Below, piece after piece: positions 25,424 through 34,224 of a stretch of DNA of 64,000 nt. This DNA is from Vagococcus allomyrinae (GTDB lineage: Bacteria; Bacillota; Bacilli; Lactobacillales; Vagococcaceae). A program made the translations under genes and the position numbers. The stretch is taken from positions 124,001-188,000 of the forward strand of contig NZ_JAEEGA010000003.1 in assembly GCF_017829975.1 (NCBI RefSeq). The letters run 5' to 3'. The notes below the pieces were generated by a model. The model made no database searches. It saw only the letters and a list, made by a program, of their open reading frames with translations, and was not told the DNA's origin. Position 1 is the stretch's first letter; the number at the start of each line of letters is the position of its first letter.

Positions 25424-26854
25424 CTAGCCGTGAATGGCCAGACCATCGACCATTAAAGCCGCTTCTCCCAACGCTTCCGAAAGAGTGGGATGAGGATGAA
25501 TGGTCTGGCCGATTTCCCAAGGTGTCGCATCTAAGAAACGAGCTAAAGCTGCTTCACTGATCAGATCAGTGGCATGTGGCCCGATAATTGAGACGCCCAA
25601 TAAGTCATTAGTTACTTGGTCCGCCACCACTTTTACAAAGCCATCGGCTGGCCCATTGACTAAAGCCTTCCCATTGGCGCGAAAATTGAACTTACCAGTC
25701 TTAACAGCAAAGCCACGCTCCTTGGCCTGTTCCTCACTAAGGCCAATACTGGCTACTTCCGGAGAAGTATAGACGCACTTGGCAATATCATCGTAATCCA
25801 AGGGGGTAACTGGTTTGCCACTGAGGTGATTGACTGCTAAAAGCCCTTCATGCATGGCCACGTGAGCTAATTGGGCTGTCGGTATAATATCGCCAATGGC
25901 ATAAATATGAGGCTCTTTAGTCTGACAAACCTGATTCACCTTAATAAACCCTTTTTCCGTCTCAATCTTCGTGTTCTGTAGCCCGATCGTTTCAATGTTG
26001 GCCAAACGACCGACACTGACCATGATTTTTTCTGCTGTAAAGGTTTGACTCTTGCCTTTAATTACCGCGTCGACAGCAACAAGTCCTGCTTTTCGGACTA
26101 AGCTTTCACCAGAAACTGCCGCGCCTGGATAAATTGCCACTTGGCGTTTTTTTAAGCTACGCAAAAGTTCTTTCCCAATCTCACGATCTTCATTAGGAAT
26201 GATTTGCTCCGCATATTCTAAAACAGTCACGGCCACACCAAAGTCGCATAACATTGAAGCCCACTCCATACCGATAACGCCACCGCCAATAATGATGAGC
26301 GACTTTGGCAGTTGCTTTAAGGCCAGCATGCCATCAGAAGAAAGGATGGTGTCTTCATCAAACGGTAGGCCCGGCAAAGCTTTCGGCCTTGATCCTGTGG
26401 CGATAATCAACTGTTTTGGCACAAGCATTTCATTGTCTTGGCCTGCAACGGGAACCGAAACGGTGCCTGCTTTTGGCTCAAAAATCGAAGTCCCCAAAAT
26501 GGTGCCTTCCCCACTATACAAATCAATATTCCCTTGCTTGAATAAGCCGTGAATTCCCCTCTCCAATTGGTCAACAATTGACTGCTTTCGTTCTTGAACT
26601 TTTAAAAAATTGAGCGTACTAGATGCGAGACCACTGCTCTCCACCCCAAAATCAGCGGCTTTTTTAACCGTTTGAAAGACTTCAGCCGAGCGTAATAACG
26701 CCTTGGTTGGAATACACCCTTGATGAAGGCAGGTACCGCCAATTTTCGCTTTTTCAACAACGGCGACTGTTTGACCATTTTTAGCTGCTTGAATGGCCGC
26801 CACATAACCGCCTGTCCCGCCACCTAACACAACCACATCATAATTTTTTGACAT
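25424..26854 (-). CDS. bkdD: Dihydrolipoyl dehydrogenase (E3) of the branched-chain complex
   Basis: 476 residues from the preferred ATG. FAD fold VVLGGGTGGYVAAIQAA, redox disulfide GGTCLHQGCIP (both Cys present), NAD fold IIIGGGVIGMEWASML, second FAD motif IYAIGDI, and the C-terminal catalytic dyad HPHPTLSEA. It reoxidises the E2 dihydrolipoamide with NAD+. The ATG at 26854 lies inside the end of buk (17-base overlap), and AAAGGGTG just before it is well placed; an in-frame start at 26872 would move away from that site. A dedicated E3 in the bkd operon is the E. faecalis arrangement. Confidence 0.9.
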   Translation of the reverse strand: MSKNYDVVVLGGGTGGYVAAIQAAKNGQTVAVVEKAKIGGTCLHQGCIPTKALLRSAEVFQTVKKAADFGVESSGLASSTLNFLKVQERKQSIVDQLERGIHGLFKQGNIDLYSGEGTILGTSIFEPKAGTVSVPVAGQDNEMLVPKQLIIATGSRPKALPGLPFDEDTILSSDGMLALKQLPKSLIIIGGGVIGMEWASMLCDFGVAVTVLEYAEQIIPNEDREIGKELLRSLKKRQVAIYPGAAVSGESLVRKAGLVAVDAVIKGKSQTFTAEKIMVSVGRLANIETIGLQNTKIETEKGFIKVNQVCQTKEPHIYAIGDIIPTAQLAHVAMHEGLLAVNHLSGKPVTPLDYDDIAKCVYTSPEVASIGLSEEQAKERGFAVKTGKFNFRANGKALVNGPADGFVKVVADQVTNDLLGVSIIGPHATDLISEAALARFLDATPWEIGQTIHPHPTLSEALGEAALMVDGLAIHG

Positions 26855-27941
26855 GAGGGTCACCCTTTCCAAAATAAGTTTTCGCTGTTTCTTCGCCCTT
26901 TAACACGCTCTGAGCCCCTTGGTTAAGTGCGTTCATCTCATCTTCACCTGGCTCGATAAACAGCGGGCCTAACCACCTGATATAAGTCCCAAGCTCTTCA
27001 ACAAATTGTTGACTAAATGCCAAGCCACCTGTTAGGACGATGCCATCTATTTGCCCTTTTAAGACCACAGCCTGTTCGCCAATACATTTAGCGACTTGAT
27101 AAACCATGGCTTGAAAAACAGCCTTCGCTCGTTGATCACCTTGAGCCATTTGAGCCTCCACTTCTCGCAAGTCGTTGGTCCCTAAGTAAGAAACTAAGCC
27201 ACCACGCCCCACAAGCTCTTTCATTAAACCGACTCGCCCTTTTTCTTGCTGGTTTAAACTATAGGCTAAAAAGTCAGCCATTGGCAAACTACCTGATCGT
27301 TCTGGACTAAAGGGACCTTCACCGTCAAGGGCATTATTAACATCCACCACTCGCCCATTTAAATGAGCGCCGATGGAAATCCCACCACCTAAATGAGCGA
27401 CAATCAGTCGCAACTCTTCATAATGCCGATTTAACTGAGTCGCCACTTTTCGGGCCACTGCTTTTTGATTCAGGGCATGAAAAATACTGCGGCGCTCAAA
27501 CAACTGATTACCAGAAAAACGGGCCACCTCTTGAAGTTCATCTACCACTACCGGATCGACAATATAAGCGGACACACCTGCTAATTCAGCAATTTCTTCT
27601 GCCATAAAGGCACCTAAATTACTCGCATGGGAGCCAGATACCTCCGCGATTAAATCAGCTTTCATGGCTTGATTCACCTCGTAAGTGCCAGCTGCCATCG
27701 GGTGGAGCAAGCCACCGCGCCCGACGACCCCCTCAAGCTCTACTAAACTGACTTGGTGGTCAGCTAAAACTTGCTTTAGCAAACGACTGCGAGCTTCCAA
27801 TTGATCGATGACCTTTGGATATTTTTGCAAGACGGTTGCAGGGTGGTCAATGCTGTCTTCAAAGACACAAGTCTGACCTTGAAAAAGCGCAATTTTAGTT
27901 GAGGTCGACCCAGGATTAATCGCCAATACTGTTTTTGACAT
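26838..27941 (-). CDS. buk: Butyrate / branched-chain fatty acid kinase
   Basis: 367 residues of the acetokinase (ASKHA) fold. It has the N-terminal INPGSTSTKIA phosphate loop, VVGRGGLLHPMA, the LIVAHLGGGISIGAH loop, DVNNALDGEGPFSPERSG, and a C-terminal adenosine motif VLTGGLAFS. It converts acyl-phosphate plus ADP to the free acid plus ATP. Following Ptb, it conserves energy from branched-chain amino acid degradation as isobutyrate, isovalerate or 2-methylbutyrate. Start behind AGGAGATG. It lies 12 bases after ptb and overlaps the start of bkdD. Confidence 0.93.
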   Translation of the reverse strand: MSKTVLAINPGSTSTKIALFQGQTCVFEDSIDHPATVLQKYPKVIDQLEARSRLLKQVLADHQVSLVELEGVVGRGGLLHPMAAGTYEVNQAMKADLIAEVSGSHASNLGAFMAEEIAELAGVSAYIVDPVVVDELQEVARFSGNQLFERRSIFHALNQKAVARKVATQLNRHYEELRLIVAHLGGGISIGAHLNGRVVDVNNALDGEGPFSPERSGSLPMADFLAYSLNQQEKGRVGLMKELVGRGGLVSYLGTNDLREVEAQMAQGDQRAKAVFQAMVYQVAKCIGEQAVVLKGQIDGIVLTGGLAFSQQFVEELGTYIRWLGPLFIEPGEDEMNALNQGAQSVLKGEETAKTYFGKGDPHVKKL

Positions 27942-27953
27942 CCACTCATCTCC

Positions 27954-28778
27954 TTAATCAATCATACTTTCCGCAAATTTGACGGCAGCGATTTTCGCTA
28001 GTGGGCTATCACTTCTAGAGGTTAAAGCAATCGGCACTGAGGTTCCCACTAGGACACCTGACACCTGACAATCAGTAAAATGGGCCAATGTTTTATACAA
28101 GATATTAGCTGAATCAATATTGGGGGCAACCAATATCTGAGCATCCCCCTGAATCTGCCCTGAATAGCCCTTACTTTTGGCGGCCGTAGGGTCTGTCGCC
28201 ACATCCATCGACAAAGGTCCTTCGATAATCGCCTCATTCGGCGTCTGTTTAAAATAATCAACAACTTCTGCTGCTGAGACTGCCGATGGTATTTTAGGAT
28301 TTAAGACTTCAACGGAACTTAATAAAGCAAGTTTCGGCTTTCTCATCCCTAATTTATTCGCCACTTCAAGCGCATTTAAACACAAGTCAATCTTAGCCCT
28401 CGTATTGGGTTCAATGTTTAACGCTGGATCGGTCAGTAAGAATTGGCGCCGGCTTTCAATTAGCTCAATTTTTGTGACTTGAGAGATCAGCCGCTGATGC
28501 GACAACTCGCTATTTGTTAACACTGCTCTCAACAGGACAGCTGTTTGAATTTGGCCTTTTAGCAAAATACTTTTTGGCGATCGGATCACCACTTCAACTG
28601 CTCTTTCAGCAACCTCCCCCATGGTTTTAACCTGTTCTAATTTGACTCTAGTCTCAGGTAAACTTAAGGCTTCACAGGATACCAGTACAAACTGATAGCG
28701 GTTTTCTAGTAACAAAGGCACGACTACTTCGGCGACCATTTTTTGGTCAGCCCCTGCAATGACGACCGTAACTTTCAA
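27954..28778 (-). CDS. ptb: Phosphate butyryltransferase
   Basis: About 274 residues of the phosphotransacetylase/Ptb fold (VTVVIAGADQKMVAEVVVPL at the start; TTPN-like VDYFKQTPNEAIIEGPLSMD; ILVAPNIDSANILYKTL; a C-terminal SRSDSPLAKIAA). It exchanges CoA of branched acyl-CoA for phosphate, feeding Buk. The open frame reaches 28838, but its beginning would cover the cre site and the likely transcription start. A TTG at 28778 preceded by GAAAGGTCGTG fits the family start, so I use it; the TTG choice is moderately sure. First gene of the operon. Confidence 0.88.
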   Translation of the reverse strand: MKVTVVIAGADQKMVAEVVVPLLLENRYQFVLVSCEALSLPETRVKLEQVKTMGEVAERAVEVVIRSPKSILLKGQIQTAVLLRAVLTNSELSHQRLISQVTKIELIESRRQFLLTDPALNIEPNTRAKIDLCLNALEVANKLGMRKPKLALLSSVEVLNPKIPSAVSAAEVVDYFKQTPNEAIIEGPLSMDVATDPTAAKSKGYSGQIQGDAQILVAPNIDSANILYKTLAHFTDCQVSGVLVGTSVPIALTSRSDSPLAKIAAVKFAESMID

Positions 28779-28800
28779 TAAATAACACGACCTTTCGAAT

Positions 28801-28851
28801 TGAAAACGTTTCCCACACTTTAAGATTAGCTTTTTCAACGAAGAAATGCAA
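28801..28851 (-). promoter_or_regulatory. ptb operon promoter with cre (CcpA) site over the start region
   Basis: Minus-strand -35 TTGCAT (28846-28851), a 17-base spacer and -10 TAATCT (28823-28828). A strong catabolite-responsive element TGAAAACGTTTCCCA (plus 28801-28815) lies immediately downstream of the -10 and covers the expected +1. CcpA bound there would repress, consistent with glucose repression known for the E. faecalis bkd operon. Confidence 0.8.
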
Positions 28852-29084
28852 TAGATTCCGCTGATAATTCACTGGTAATTGTGGTTAAATAACAAAAGTT
28901 TGCCGAGCTAAACATTCTGAAAAAAATGGCCAGTTCCCAGCGCTGATCGCAGGCACTATTGTCAGAATATTACCAATATAAAGACGTTTACTGCCGCCCC
29001 CCTCATTCTGACGATTCCTAGCAAATCGATATAAAGCCACCGTTCGGCATGGACAATGATTCTTAAGCGCTGAAAAAACTTGTG
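28852..29084. other. Gene-poor region between the ptb promoter and an internal terminator
   Basis: No supported gene. A 77-codon minus-strand open frame (28885-29118) runs through a terminator and has no recognisable similarity. I see no tRNA, T-box or known riboswitch pattern here. Confidence 0.4.
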
Positions 29085-29110
29085 AAAAAAGCGCCGTCCC
29101 CAAAACGGCG
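29085..29110 (-). terminator. Second minus-strand terminator, not attached to a gene
   Basis: Minus-strand stem CGCCGT / ACGGCG (plus 29105-29110 and 29092-29097), a seven-base loop, then GC and six U (plus A run 29085-29090). It lies 100 bases below the AI-2E gene terminator, with no gene between them. Confidence 0.65.
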
Positions 29111-29210
29111 ACAACCAACGATTAAATAACAATAAAATTATTTTTTAATACGATTCCTTATTGAGAACTCCCTTATGAGCTTTTCATCAATTCCACAGAA
29201 TTAGCCATTA

Positions 29211-29259
29211 AAAATAAAAACGTCGTATTAGCGCTTTGACGATACGACGCTAATACGAC
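29211..29259 (-). terminator. Terminator of the AI-2E family transporter gene
   Basis: Perfect 12-base stem GTCGTATTAGCG (29222-29233) with CGCTAATACGAC (29248-29259). Minus-strand transcription ends in a U-rich run (plus A-rich 29210-29220). Confidence 0.85.
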
Positions 29260-29264
29260 TGTCA

Positions 29265-30302
29265 TTATTCTTTTTTCAAGCGAAGTGGAAGCTTGTGAGT
29301 TTCCTTCGCTTTAACTTCTAGCAAATCCAGAAGGAAAACAAAAACAGGTATTCCAATGACTAATCCCCAAACACCAAAAAACTTTTCGGAAAACATCAGA
29401 ATCACAAAAATATAAAAAACTGGTAAATCCGTTTTACTGCTCATTAACTTAGGATTTAATAAGTAGGATTCAAGCATGTGGATGATGCCGATCATGATCA
29501 GCACGTAGATCACATCTTGGATTCCACCAACTGTATATCCCAGCAGCGCTAAAGGAATACAAGAGATAATGACCCCTGCGACAGGTATCAAACTAAAAAT
29601 GAAGATCATCAAGGCCAAACTCAATAATTGGGGAAAGCCCATCACATATAACCCAAGAGTTGTTAAGGCTGTGTTTACGACAGCAATCATAAATTGGGCT
29701 TCAATCACCACCCCAAATGTATTGACAAATTTCTTGCCTAAGTAAGCCACATCCTGACTAAACCAGCTGATTTTACTCGTTAAAAACAACTTACTAAAAC
29801 TTTTAACCCACTCTTCTTCAATGCTGAAGAAAAAACTTAAAACAAACGACATGACAAACGTCATTCCCATAGAGCCAATACTTGAAATATAATCAAACAC
29901 GACTTTAACACCAGAAGTCAATTGATCCTTAATTTCTTTGAAGCTGATGTTTTGACTGACCCATTCCAATAAAGAATTATCGTCCATTGGCTTTTGATAA
30001 AAAGCAAACAACGACTCAATCATGGCAAAAGTTTGATTAACTAATTTCGGCACATAAATCGTCAAAGCAAAATATAAAAAGATCACGATCATGCCATAGA
30101 GACCTATGGCGATAATCTTTCGTGGTAGCTTGACTTTTTTATGAATCACACTTACCAAACGAGTAATTAGGTAAGTCAAGATAAAAGTTAATAAAATCAA
30201 ACTAATAATTTCCCGAATTAAAAATAAAGCGAAACAAATAACCAACAACACAAACGTCCGTCTTAAACCGTCGTTTTGTTTGAATTTTTCCCATACATTC
30301 AA
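29265..30302 (-). CDS. AI-2E family transporter
   Basis: About 345 residues. Seven to eight hydrophobic segments, starting with RRTFVLLVICFALFLIREI and a long cluster between about residues 200 and 330 (PQLLSLALMIFIFSLIPVAG, then GLVIGIPVFVFLLDLLEV). This matches the AI-2E transporter family (TqsA/YdbI/YhhT), whose members export signals or act as Na+/H+ antiporters; the name does not prove AI-2 transport. GGAGGGTG precedes a TTG at 30302, which I take as the start; a TTG at 30317 is the other candidate. Monocistronic with a strong terminator. Confidence 0.85.
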   Translation of the reverse strand: MNVWEKFKQNDGLRRTFVLLVICFALFLIREIISLILLTFILTYLITRLVSVIHKKVKLPRKIIAIGLYGMIVIFLYFALTIYVPKLVNQTFAMIESLFAFYQKPMDDNSLLEWVSQNISFKEIKDQLTSGVKVVFDYISSIGSMGMTFVMSFVLSFFFSIEEEWVKSFSKLFLTSKISWFSQDVAYLGKKFVNTFGVVIEAQFMIAVVNTALTTLGLYVMGFPQLLSLALMIFIFSLIPVAGVIISCIPLALLGYTVGGIQDVIYVLIMIGIIHMLESYLLNPKLMSSKTDLPVFYIFVILMFSEKFFGVWGLVIGIPVFVFLLDLLEVKAKETHKLPLRLKKE

Positions 30303-30366
30303 AAAAACACCCTCCAAAAATCAGTTTTGCTTACCTATTATCTCATACTATGTCCAATTAACAAGT

Positions 30367-30404
30367 CAGAGCTTGCTAATTTGATAAAAAATTAGCAAGC
30401 TCTG
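30367..30404 (-). terminator. Probable terminator of the acyltransferase gene
   Basis: Perfect 16-base stem CAGAGCTTGCTAATTT / AAATTAGCAAGCTCTG with a short loop, right after the acyltransferase stop. The following sequence is only weakly U-rich. Confidence 0.6.
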
Positions 30405-30409
30405 GGTCA

Positions 30410-32254
30410 TTATTCTGAGGTTGTTGTATTGACTGTCTCTGAAGATTCTTTTGTACGGCTATTTTCTGTTTTATCACTCGTGCTTTGACTTGTTTCCACT
30501 TTTTCCGGTAACTTCAACTCATAATTAGCTAGCTCATTGGTAATCAGGCTGACATAAGTGGCTTTGCCATCGCCTTCAGACAGATGAACCCCGTCTTCAG
30601 CTAACAAATTGGGGGCTTGCGAGGCAATGCTGTACCAGTCAATCAATCTCACCTGTTCTGATTCAGTCACTGCCTCGGTTAACATACTGTTAACTTCCCC
30701 TTCCCAATTTCTTGGCACGCGGGTATTAATCAAAAAAACCGTCGCCTTGTCAAATAATTTTAAAAATGACGCTAAATCTTTTGAATTAAAGGGACTGTTT
30801 GAGCCAAGCTCAATAAAGATAGCAGCGTCTTTGTGGTTGTAATCACTGTATTTCTCTTCCACCAATTTTTTGGCATCCACCAATTGTCGGCCAACCTTAC
30901 CATCCACCACAATCCCTGGGACGGCTTCTTCTAGCTGATCTTTAATTCCCAACATGATCGAATCGCCAATCGCCAAGACTTGAGTTAAGGTTTCCTTCTT
31001 GACTGGCGCCTGACTCACCTTTGTCTCAACTGGCTTCGTGACGGTTGTATTAGGCCGAGTCAAAAGGTAATTGGTACCTAAAACCCCAAGGGTTAACAGT
31101 ACCATCATCCCTAATGAGATAGCAGGATAATGCAACTGTTTTTTAGAGATCGCTTTTAGTGAGGTAAAGCTTGCTTGGACGCCATGTTTGCGAATTGGTT
31201 CTTCGATCCACATATAAGAAAAATTAGCCAACACAACAATTAACGCTAATTGCATCAGCACCAACCCAATGTGAAACCTCCCTACCAATTTTATCGGTGT
31301 CAATAAGGCCACCACCGGATAATGCCACAGATACAAACTATAAGATCGTTTGCCAAGCCAACTAAAGAATGGATTGGCAAATAATTTTCCCAGTTTACTT
31401 GATGGGTGTACAATCACCCCTAACAGAATAATCGTAAAGAGGGCGACTAAGACTAACCCGCCATGATATAAGAATGTTTGATACTCGTTTATTAACAACG
31501 CTATGCCAATCAGTGCCGCCAAGGCCACACTGCCTGCCCCATCTAAAATTCGCTGGGCTCGCTGACCAAAATTGTCATCTAAGTAATAGTAAGGCCATAA
31601 AAACGCCAGTCCACAACCAGCTAAAATGGCAAAAAGCCGTGTATCCGTTCCGTAATAAACACGATCAATTCCGTTAGGATCGTATAGAACTGCCATCAAA
31701 ACAGCTGAAAAGATCCCCGCCGTGATAATCGCAATTAAAACACGCTGCCTCTTTTTCAACCACTTAAGTAACCCAAATAAAGCCACTGGCCACAATAAGT
31801 AAAACTGTTCTTCGATCGCCAATGACCAGAGATGTTTAAAAGGGCTTGGCGTACCAAAAGAATCAAAGTAGGGAACTTTCTTAAAAATATACCACCAGTT
31901 ACTCACATAAAACAATGCAGCGATACTGTCACTCCAACTTTTCTTAAAACTACTGGGAAAGAAAAAGAAGCAAACAATTAACACGACGACCAACAACGTG
32001 ATGACTGCTGGTAATAAGCGTCGTAACCGCTTAAGCCAAAACTGTTTAAAATCAAATTTTTTAGCTTGATGCCATTCAATCATCAAACTGTTTGTTATGA
32101 GGTAACCTGACAACACAAAGAAAATATCAACTCCGATAAAGCCTCCTTGGGCAAAGGGGAGTTGAAAATGATACAACATAACGAGAATAATAGCTACAGC
32201 TCGTAAACCATCAATACTAGGCAAATACCTCTTCTTTCCGATTTTGTCACTCAC
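30410..32254 (-). CDS. OatA-like acyltransferase (acyltransferase 3 + SGNH domains)
   Basis: About 614 residues. An N-terminal acyltransferase-3 membrane domain of ten or more helices begins with the family motif YLPSIDGLRAVAIILVMLYH and GGFIGVDIFFVLSGYLI. After a linker near residue 400 comes an extracellular SGNH hydrolase-like domain with block I AIGDSIMLG and catalytic DGVHLS. The tail is Ser/Thr/Glu-rich. This is the architecture of OatA, which O-acetylates MurNAc in peptidoglycan and gives lysozyme resistance; teichoic or exopolysaccharide acetylation is an alternative. A GTG at 32254 after AGGGGGC is a better start than the frame start at 32281. Confidence 0.85.
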   Translation of the reverse strand: MSDKIGKKRYLPSIDGLRAVAIILVMLYHFQLPFAQGGFIGVDIFFVLSGYLITNSLMIEWHQAKKFDFKQFWLKRLRRLLPAVITLLVVVLIVCFFFFPSSFKKSWSDSIAALFYVSNWWYIFKKVPYFDSFGTPSPFKHLWSLAIEEQFYLLWPVALFGLLKWLKKRQRVLIAIITAGIFSAVLMAVLYDPNGIDRVYYGTDTRLFAILAGCGLAFLWPYYYLDDNFGQRAQRILDGAGSVALAALIGIALLINEYQTFLYHGGLVLVALFTIILLGVIVHPSSKLGKLFANPFFSWLGKRSYSLYLWHYPVVALLTPIKLVGRFHIGLVLMQLALIVVLANFSYMWIEEPIRKHGVQASFTSLKAISKKQLHYPAISLGMMVLLTLGVLGTNYLLTRPNTTVTKPVETKVSQAPVKKETLTQVLAIGDSIMLGIKDQLEEAVPGIVVDGKVGRQLVDAKKLVEEKYSDYNHKDAAIFIELGSNSPFNSKDLASFLKLFDKATVFLINTRVPRNWEGEVNSMLTEAVTESEQVRLIDWYSIASQAPNLLAEDGVHLSEGDGKATYVSLITNELANYELKLPEKVETSQSTSDKTENSRTKESSETVNTTTSE

Positions 32255-32281
32255 ACATATAAGCCCCCTGGAATCGTTCAT

Positions 32282-32705
32282 ACTTGCATCTTCATATGCA
32301 TTTATTTGTTATTTAATTATTTCCAAATTAACGTCGTTAGCCCATGACTAACGTAGCTGAACCATCAATATCCCTCCCTTATTAAGCTTTTATTTAGCTG
32401 ACTCTGACGAAAAAAACAATTGGGACAAAAAACGACCACATAATATGTCTCTAACGTTAATACATATTACATTTTAGCATGTTTTTTACAAACATGTAAC
32501 AGTAAAATTGCAATTAAAACAAAAATTAAGAAATTCTTTTGTTTTACGGCTAAATAAACATTCATTCGTAACATTAGAAACATATTGAAAGCGCTGACTA
32601 ACAACTTGGCTCTTAGTTTAGTCGCCCTTTTTTACGCTTAACCTCCCTTATTAATTCTGGATAAGCTTTCAGGAACAAATGAGCTAATGATTTTCATTTT
32701 TAGAC
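32282..32705. other. Intergenic region upstream of the acyltransferase gene
   Basis: About 420 AT-rich bases with no gene. It includes a cre-like TGAAAGCGCTGACT at 32586-32599, more than 300 bases from the next start, and no clear promoter pair. Nothing else recognised. Confidence 0.4.
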
Positions 32706-32708
32706 AAC

Positions 32709-32753
32709 AAAAAAACAACGAGGGGTAATTTGATTACCACTGGTTGTTTTTTT
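32709..32753. terminator. Terminator after yozE
   Basis: Stem AAAAAAACAAC with GTTGTTTTTTT plus an inner GGTAAT/ATTACC pair. It lies past the yozE stop on the minus strand, with U runs in both directions. Confidence 0.8.
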
Positions 32754-32780
32754 ATCCTTTAGACTATTGGTCTCTGACGC

Positions 32781-32999
32781 TTAATTGTGATCTAAATATT
32801 TTTGCCAAAGTTCATCAAAAATATCCATATTATCCAAATAGCTGGTACTCAGTTCCAAATAGTCGCTGATTTCACTATGACTTTCTGACTGTTTAGGAAA
32901 CTGAATATCGATCCCAATGGCATTTGCCAATTTTGTTTCCGGCTCGTTGATTTTAGGTCCTCGTAATGTTAGAACGTAATGATAGAAGCTCCTTCTCAC
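32781..32999 (-). CDS. YozE family protein (UPF0346)
   Basis: 72 residues matching the YozE SAM-like family: [13 protein letters not shown] at the start, [17 protein letters not shown] and [13 protein letters not shown] at the end. The fold is a small helical bundle; its function is unknown. The start is a GTG (32999) overlapping the msrA stop by four bases, with GAGGAAACTGA upstream. It ends the degV-adjacent gene block ypmR-ypmS-msrA-yozE. Confidence 0.88.
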   Translation of the reverse strand: MRRSFYHYVLTLRGPKINEPETKLANAIGIDIQFPKQSESHSEISDYLELSTSYLDNMDIFDELWQKYLDHN

Positions 33000-33520
33000 T
33001 CAGTTTCCTCCCAATACGCGTCGATAAACATCTGGCGGGTATGATGGGCCTGTTTGAATCGAGTTGGGTTTTTCCGATAAAATCCTTGATGGTACTCTTC
33101 AGCTGGATAAAAAACTTTGGCCCCTTCGATGGCGGTCACAATCGGGTCGTCAAATTTACCGCTATCCGCTAAGGCTTGCTTGCTCGCCTCAGCAATTGCT
33201 TGTTGTTCCTCATTTTGATAAAAGATGACCGCTCGGTAGCTATCGCCACGATCATGAAATTGGCCAAAGGCATCCGTTGGATCAGTTTGGCGCCAGTAGA
33301 TTTCCACTAATTCCTTGTACGATATCACCTGAGGATCAAAAACAATCTCGATCGCTTCAGTATGGCCAGTGGTGTGACTGCAGACTTCCTCATAGGTCGG
33401 ATTCTCTTTATGGCCACCAGTGTAACCCGATGTAACGCTAATGATGCCTGGTTGCTGATCAAAAGGCTCAATCATGCACCAAAAACATCCTCCAGCAAAA
33501 ATTGCGGTTTCTTTTCCCAT
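32996..33520 (-). CDS. msrA: Peptide methionine sulfoxide reductase A
   Basis: 174 residues. The active-site motif GGCFWC (catalytic Cys12, Cys15) near the start, [19 protein letters not shown], the recycling region and [13 protein letters not shown] are all present. It reduces methionine-S-sulfoxide in proteins and free Met using thioredoxin. The start is ATG 33520, well spaced from AGGTG; the frame start GTG 33529 is part of that site. Overlaps yozE and follows ypmS directly. No fused MsrB domain. Confidence 0.94.
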   Translation of the reverse strand: MGKETAIFAGGCFWCMIEPFDQQPGIISVTSGYTGGHKENPTYEEVCSHTTGHTEAIEIVFDPQVISYKELVEIYWRQTDPTDAFGQFHDRGDSYRAVIFYQNEEQQAIAEASKQALADSGKFDDPIVTAIEGAKVFYPAEEYHQGFYRKNPTRFKQAHHTRQMFIDAYWEETE

Positions 33521-33529
33521 GTATGTCAC

Positions 33530-34216
33530 CTATTTCTTTTTAGTTTGATTGCTCTCTATTGGCAAGTATACATTAAAACGGATGTCATCATCAATTAAAT
33601 TGATTTTTTCCGCCTTAACAAACATGCCATTTTGTAACTTAAATTCATCTAAATGCAAGATAATCGTCTGTTCTTTAGGTAAAACTTCTACCCATTTAGG
33701 CACATCAAAATCTTTGGCCACATACTTCATTATTTCACTAATCGGCAAGGGCAAGCTACCGATGGAAATACTCGTTGCTTTTAATTGAATATTCCCTTCT
33801 TCTGTCACGTAAGGATCAAAGTAAAGGTAAAACTGCATATCGTAACCTAATACTTTAAAGGTGCCATTCAACAGTGCTCTGTCTTCTAAATAAAAATCGT
33901 ATTGAACACCAGAATCTTTCAAAAAGTCATTGAGATAATAACTGATAATCTGATTGACTTGCTGTTTTTTTAGTTGTACTTGGAAGGTAGCCTCTTGCTC
34001 ACTGCTAACCGTTTCTTCCCTCCCTTGATAATTAGGCTCTCTTCCAGTGGTCATGCGACTGATCAAAAAGAGCGACGCCCCTAACAATAAGCCAATTAAG
34101 ACTAAGAAAGCTAACTTCCAGGGGTTTTTTAACAATTTTTTTAAGCCGCTGCCCGCTGAGCCAGGTTTGACTGTTTTCCCCTCTACTTGTTCATTTTTTT
34201 TCTGTTCTTTTTTCAT
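33530..34216 (-). CDS. YpmS family membrane-anchored protein (DUF2140)
   Basis: 228 residues: a basic, low-complexity cytoplasmic start (KKEQKKNEQVEGK), one membrane segment (LAFLVLIGLLLGASLFLIS, about residues 33-52), and an extracellular beta-rich domain with QVNQIISYYLNDFL, YDFYLEDRALLNGTF and WVEVLPKEQTIILHLD, the pattern of the YpmS/DUF2140 family. It follows the GDSL lipase gene by eight bases; the same pairing (ypmR-ypmS) exists in Bacillus. The role is unknown; a lipid-related envelope function is suggested only by the partner. Confidence 0.85.
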   Translation of the reverse strand: MKKEQKKNEQVEGKTVKPGSAGSGLKKLLKNPWKLAFLVLIGLLLGASLFLISRMTTGREPNYQGREETVSSEQEATFQVQLKKQQVNQIISYYLNDFLKDSGVQYDFYLEDRALLNGTFKVLGYDMQFYLYFDPYVTEEGNIQLKATSISIGSLPLPISEIMKYVAKDFDVPKWVEVLPKEQTIILHLDEFKLQNGMFVKAEKINLIDDDIRFNVYLPIESNQTKKK

Positions 34217-34224
34217 CGGTATCC

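Noticed and set aside
28885-29118. 77-codon minus-strand open frame
   Set aside because: It runs through a terminator hairpin with U6, lacks a ribosome binding site at its start and resembles nothing I know.
32586-32599. cre-like TGAAAGCGCTGACT
   Set aside because: More than 300 bases from the nearest start, with no promoter next to it; kept only as a note in the intergenic entry.
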